Of a stretch of DNA of 64,000 nt, positions 59,601-64,000 are shown piece after piece (the first letter of the stretch is position 1; each line of letters opens with the position of its first letter). The translations under genes were made by a program, and so were the position numbers. The DNA is from Ditylenchus dipsaci (taxonomy: Eukaryota; Nematoda; Chromadorea; Rhabditida; Anguinidae). Location of the stretch: assembly GCA_004194705.1 (NCBI GenBank), contig SADC01000411.1, forward strand, positions 1-64,000, in the 5' to 3' direction. The notes under the pieces were generated by a model. The model had not been told where the DNA came from. It did not search any database and saw nothing but the letters and a program-made list of their open reading frames with translations.

Positions 59601-62600
59601 GTACCCAAATATACCAACCATGGCACTGGAACACCTTCCTGGAAGTGGACTTCTCCTGCACATCCAAACGCCTTTCCCTGGTGACTGTGACCGCCTCCAA
59701 CTGACTCTTGTACTCTATATTGAAGCCGAGATATGCTAGCTGCTCCAGTGACTGGGTTATGTTCAGTGCAAAATTAAGGCTGAATTTTTTTTTATTTAAG
59801 CAAATGTTAATTGAATTTAGTATTATTCAAAAAAGATTACGTCCACAGGTTAATGTAGCCTGAAATGAAAGTTGGATTTGGGTATAAAAGCGGAAGGAAT
59901 AGTGAGGTTGACAATACCATTGAAAGTTATCCAACCCTTGGAATTTGTCTCCACTGAGTTGAGATTCTCTTTGGTCCTCAAATTGAATTGTTTTAGGCAA
60001 TGAAGAGTGGAGTGTGTTTTGAGAAATTTTGTAAACTTTACACGACCGAAACTTTTTTTGGTCAAATTTTGAAAATTCGCTTTAATAGGCTGACTCAGTT
60101 TCTCAACGACAATTAGTTTGTGCGATTACGAGAACGTGCCCGGTTTTGGCGAAAAAAGTGTCAAAAAGTGCCAAGTTTTTTGTTTTGGTCAAAGAGGCAT
60201 AAATCTGCTACCTTTTTCTAAATTTTAGGACGGTCGGGTAGCCTTGCATTTCTAATTTCTAGCGAGGTATCATTTATTCTAACATATTTTAAAATATAGC
60301 ATAAAAAAGTAAAGTGATGAAGCAAGTTAGAAAAAATAATTTAGAAAAGATGTTGGATCAAATAATACCTCGCTAGAAACTAGAAATGCAAGGCTACCTG
60401 ACAGTGTTAAAATTTAGAAAAAAAGGTAGCAGATTTATGTCTCTTCGGCCAACAAGGAAAAACCAGGGACTTTTTCACAATACATGGGCACTTTTTCGCC
60501 AAAACTGGCCATTTTTTCGTAATGTCCTTCAGTTGGTATGAAATCTCAAGAAATTATTATTTTTTCTTGGTTCCTATGATGGTTTTAGTCATAGCGAGAG
60601 AACCATGTTCACAGGGCAAAGGCTAAATCCAAAATTTATTGCTGTTTTTTACACTAATTAACAAACAAAATGGCTTTTGAAATTTGAATAGATCTGCTGT
60701 TAAAAATACCCGAAACTCGACATAGAATGTTCGCTTTTTATTCTGTTTCAGAAAATTATATAAGGATACCATGGAAAAGTGGGGCAAACACTGAACAAGT
60801 TCTGCAACTCAGTTGTTGAAAGACACTCATCCTGGTCCTAAAAAGTCCTTTCTAAAACTTATTTTAAAAAGTTTGAATGTGATTCTGTTAAACATCAAAT
60901 ATGTGCACCTGGGCTTACGACAGTTGCAGAAAACAAAAATTTTAAAAAATAAACCAGTAGCGGAAATGAGAACATCAAAACAGCCGGAAAATACTAAAAA
61001 GTTGAAAATTTTGGGCAGGAGTGAGATGCGGCTAATAAAAAACCTAATCACAACACTAATAACACCGAAAAGTGGGGACTGTGATTTGCGGCAATTTGAA
61101 TTGCCGCAATATAGTTTGGCGCAATCTGATTTTGCCGCGATTCGACTTGTCGCAATGTGATTTGTCGCATCTTAGTCTTGCCCGAAAATTTTCAATCTAA
61201 ACGCAAAACAAAAGCGCCAAAGCGGATTTGCGTTAAAAAAAGTATTGCCCAAAAAAAATGATGCGTTGACGTTATGTATTTTTTTACCGAATCTCTTTTT
61301 TATAAAACCTCATAAAAAGCATCTAAATAGTCATAGTCCCAGATCACCCTGGAAAAAGTGCGTAAGGCATTTATTATTCCGTCCTCACATACGCTGGCCT
61401 ACCCCTAATCCTAAGTAGTTAGAGCAGAGGGTGGCTCCAAAATGGGATTTCAAGGTTTTACCACCATCAGGTAGCCCTGCAATTCTACTTTCTGTACACC
61501 TTCTGACGTATTTTTTATTGCACTATCATAAAAAACGTAAAGCAATAAGGTCAAAGTATGAGAGAAATGAAAACAATAGTTTGGTTCATACTTCAAACTT
61601 GTTGTTTTACATTTTTGTACAATAATGCAATACTTTCTATTTTATCAGAAAGTAGAATCGTAAGGCTACCTGCTGGTGTTAAAAGCTTCAAGAAATCGAA
61701 TCTTTTGAGAGAAACAGGCTAAATAAAAAGCGCGTCAACCTGTACCCGTGTCTAATGTGGTCGGCAGAATAGAGTGCTAGCTCCTCGAATATAGCCCTTC
61801 ATATGGTGTTTCTTTCACCGGATACTATCCCAGGAGGGATATTTCAGTACAGTGGAAGACTGCGCCATAAATGTAGATTTGGAGCAAAACAGTATTGTCA
61901 AAAACGGGTTGGCCAGACTTGCGGACAACATTTTGCGGACGCAACGCTTGCGGACCAAATTTCGCGATGCAACATTTACGGACGAACATTTGCGGACCGA
62001 TTTTTGCGGATAAACCGAAGTTTGGCAGAAAAGGAGCAGAAAAAAAGGTATATCAAGCCAGAGTGAAGAATGGCACCATTAAAAAATAAGTTAGTCGAAC
62101 CTGTGACTTAGGCGATGCTTATATGAAGTTCGCAAATTCTCGTCCGCCAATGTTCGTCCGCAAATCTGGTGTCCGCAAGATTTGATCCGCAAAAGTTGAG
62201 GCGCAAAACCTCATCCGCAAAGCTTTGTCCGCAATAATCACGTCCGGAAACACGCATCCGCAAAATATTGTCCGCAAGTCCGGCCAACCCTTAAAAACAA
62301 CCCAGAAGACATGAAATTCCCCAAAACAATTTTAAAAAATGTTTTAAAATGTTTTTGCAAGAAAATTTCGAAAAACATTTTAAATTTTTTTATGTGATCA
62401 CTTTTTATGTGATCATTTTTTTATGTAATGAAGATTTATCATCAAATTGGTACGTTGAATACTTTTTTCTATGAAAACCAAAAACAGAATGTAGAAAAAC
62501 GTCGAAAAACCGAAACCTTAAAACAGAAAATGGCTGCAGCTGTGCACGCTTCCAGAGGCTCTTGGTTGAGATGTGTACCACACATCCCTGTGACATAAAA

Positions 62601-63139
62601 CACTCCCAAATCATTCTAACAAATATTTCAAAAAGAGAAGCCGATAGCACAATTCAGAGCTCAAAATGAAAAAAAAAGAAAAATTTATAGGAAAAAGGAC
62701 AATTTTTACGAAAATTCATCAACATACACATTTATAAAAAGGTCAATGGAAAGGTAAAAACTAATTGGAAGTCAATTTGCTTGAACAAAAAAGTACAAGA
62801 ATAAAAAAGAAGACTCGACATGAAGTGAGACTAATCAATGACGCCCCCTAATTCAATTCCACCAGAAAAAAACAAAGAGATAGCCTGATCAAAGGAAGTG
62901 GATCACACACACACCCAGCCATCCCCAATTAATTGACTGTAAATGGGGTGTGAGAAAACAGATGCTACAGGCACTTGCAGACCAATAAAGAATAGAGGGA
63001 AGGTGGTGGTGGTAGTGTGAATAAATTGTAGTTTTGGTGCAGTAAACAACCCACCTCGTCGTACTTCCGGAACATTTTAGTAATGAAGTGAAGTCCAGCT
63101 GGAGATATCTCGGTGGAGCATCCCTTCTTCACTTTTAGG
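56661..63139 (-). CDS. RHOT1: Mitochondrial Rho GTPase Miro, 3' and middle exons
   Basis: Outer-membrane GTPase that links mitochondria to motor adaptors. Exons: 63055-63139 (EISPAGLHFITKMFRKYDE, EF-hand 2 region), about 59918-59970 (ETNSKGWITFNG), 59841-59859 (19 bases, YINLW), 59619-59779 (EQLAYLGFNIEYKSQLEAVT, VFQCH), 59428-59492 (VIGPKGAGKSVFCRSLIGQT, P-loop of the second GTPase), 59284-59367 (NRRHLTPYVVNTVKVKDD), 57089-57217 (ADVVCLLYDATNPNSFAYCA), 56823-57025 (VPCLVVATKIENYELEQNYE), 56661-56740 (LTFGAAVAALAGFLIYKNL, stop: tail anchor). The P-loop GPKGAGKS is intact. An NKxD-equivalent is weak (ATKIE), as in other Miro C-terminal GTPases. No frameshift is needed in resolved exons. The exon after EF-hand 2 ('DGALSP.EL..LF') and all N-terminal GTPase exons are missing, lying in repeats or beyond the window. 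Confidence 0.92.
57536..59139. repeat. Composite foldback, GCTAAGTGGTCG arms, in Miro intron
   Basis: GGCTGTACCCGAAATTTAAG at the left mirrors AATTTCGGGGTACAGCC at the right. The arms are repeated GATTTGCTAAGTGGTC units. Nested at 57943-58332 is an inverted element with a tRNA-like B box (GGTTCGAATCCACCTGG). The block 58486-59139 recurs at 203-866. Confidence 0.75.
59531..59603. repeat. Short pogo-like MITE in Miro intron
   Basis: TACAGTAAGCTCTCGATATA and AATTGACTGTA ends, 73 bases, lying within a 126-base intron. Confidence 0.55.
60231..60412. repeat. Foldback, GGTAGCCTTGCATTTCTA arms
   Basis: The left arm is mirrored by TAGAAATGCAAGGCTACC. A sister copy with diverged arms (GGTAGCCCTGCAATTCTA) is at 61452-61680. 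Confidence 0.72.
61012..61187. repeat. Short foldback of the 116-966 family
   Basis: GGGCAGGAGTGAGATGCGGC at the left and GTCGCATCTTAGTCTTGCCC at the right, with TTTGCCGCAAT units in the right arm. Confidence 0.75.
61452..61680. repeat. Foldback, sister of 60231-60412
   Basis: AGGTAGCCCTGCAATTCTAC and GTAGAATCGTAAGGCTACCT are inverted. Confidence 0.7.
61895..62295. repeat. Foldback, TTGCGGAC arms
   Basis: GGGTTGGCCAGACTTGCGGA at the left mirrors TCCGCAAGTCCGGCCAACCC at the right. The arms carry about six to ten ACTTGCGGACAACATTT or inverse units. Confidence 0.82.
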
Positions 63140-64000
63140 CTAAAATGTATTCGGATCATATTTTTTTCTAGGTTCTCGATAAATTGGCATCCCTAGGCAA
63201 CGTCGTATGCATTTGCAACGCCTCTAATGTAGAATTTTAGAAAACATTTTTGGATGGCTGTCCATGATATGCCGATTTATCAGGACATCAGTTTGTTTTA
63301 ATTATTTGTCGGCGAAAAAAATTGAGCATACCGCTTTTTGAAAATTATATGTGCTTCACGGCCCCTCAAAAACTGCATTCTAGTGCATTTAAAAATAAAC
63401 AAAACGCCAAGATTTTTGAAAGTCTTTTTCAAAATTTATTGGTTTCTTTCTTTTTTTTGCTTTTGCCGTGTAATTTTTTTTAGCAAAATATGAATTTTTC
63501 GAAACATAATTACACCATTTCAACCTTCTATGACACATAGCACACCATACACGAAGATGGTAAAGCGTCAAATTTCGCTATAAAATAACTAAAGTGCAAA
63601 AAATATCAAAAAAGCGAGACTTCAAAACAAAAGCAAAAATTTATCACCAATTCAAGCCAATAACAAATTCACATCAAAACATTTTACTTCAGCATCATAC
63701 ACCGATTCCACAAATTATAGTTTTCGTGTGAGCCTGCAGACCCACACAATTGGGAATTGTGTAACGTACAGCGCTGGCACCACATAATTAAAACAATCAG
63801 AAGACTTTATTCTCAAATCGTTAATACGAATCTAAAACTCAAATAGACCAAATTTTTTAAGCCAATTCATCACACACCCTATATCAACACCGCTCTATTC
63901 GAAAAAGAAAGTTCAAGCAGAGATTTTTATGTCAGAAAAAAACAAATGTGGGAACAACATAAGACGGTAACGGACGATTTTTAATAGGAGACGATGGCTG
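62300..64000. other. Miro intron and flank, no further exon recognised
   Basis: Apart from the EF-hand exon at 63055-63139, I see AT-rich unique-looking sequence and no clear repeat. N-terminal Miro exons, if here, are too short or too diverged to call by eye. Confidence 0.5.

Overview
This window is nuclear DNA of an invertebrate animal. It is AT-rich, packed with foldback repeats, and holds interrupted genes with GT-AG introns. Some introns are only about 45-60 bases; others run to several kilobases and are filled with mobile DNA. The animal assignment rests on a Dok-7-like PH/PTB adaptor, a Miro GTPase and an hnRNP L-like protein. I cannot place the species. No bacterial operon, CRISPR array or viral genome is visible.

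Layout. 0-4.1 kb: a foldback element beside a decayed but end-complete hAT transposon. 4.7-12.4 kb (minus): mitochondrial enoyl-CoA hydratase ECHS1, whose introns hold foldback elements and tRNA-like SINEs. 12.4-16 kb: repeats only. 16-18.2 kb: a remnant of a pogo-type transposase and an intact four-exon ribosomal protein S13 gene (minus), enclosed by a long inverted repeat. 20.4-55.2 kb (minus): scattered exons that I join, tentatively, into one roughly 35-kb gene for a Dok-7-like adaptor (PH domain and IRS-type PTB domain at 55.2-52.8 kb; tyrosine-rich tail at 52.8-51.4, 36.2-32.5 and 24.2-20.4 kb). Nested in its putative giant introns on the opposite strand are an eIF4E-like gene (25.8-26.3 kb), an hnRNP L-like gene (26.9-29.1 kb) with a 2-kb tandem duplication of its 3' end, and a 6.3-kb Helitron (41.1-47.4 kb). 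The Helitron carries a 3.6-kb minisatellite and an RPA70/POT1-like OB-fold gene. 56.7-63.1 kb (minus): the Miro mitochondrial Rho GTPase gene, running off the part of the window I could resolve.

Two themes matter for a user. First, conserved exons of ECHS1, eIF4E, hnRNP L and the Dok-7-like gene are broken by single-base indels while protein similarity stays high, and the duplicated hnRNP L copies differ mainly at homopolymers. This looks like residual long-read consensus error more than gene death. RPS13 and the resolved Miro exons are clean. Second, the non-coding DNA is dominated by families of foldback elements. Their arms are small arrays of diverging 8-16-base motifs, and one conserved central core occurs between different arm types. 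That modular family and the gene-bearing Helitron are the best candidates for something new.
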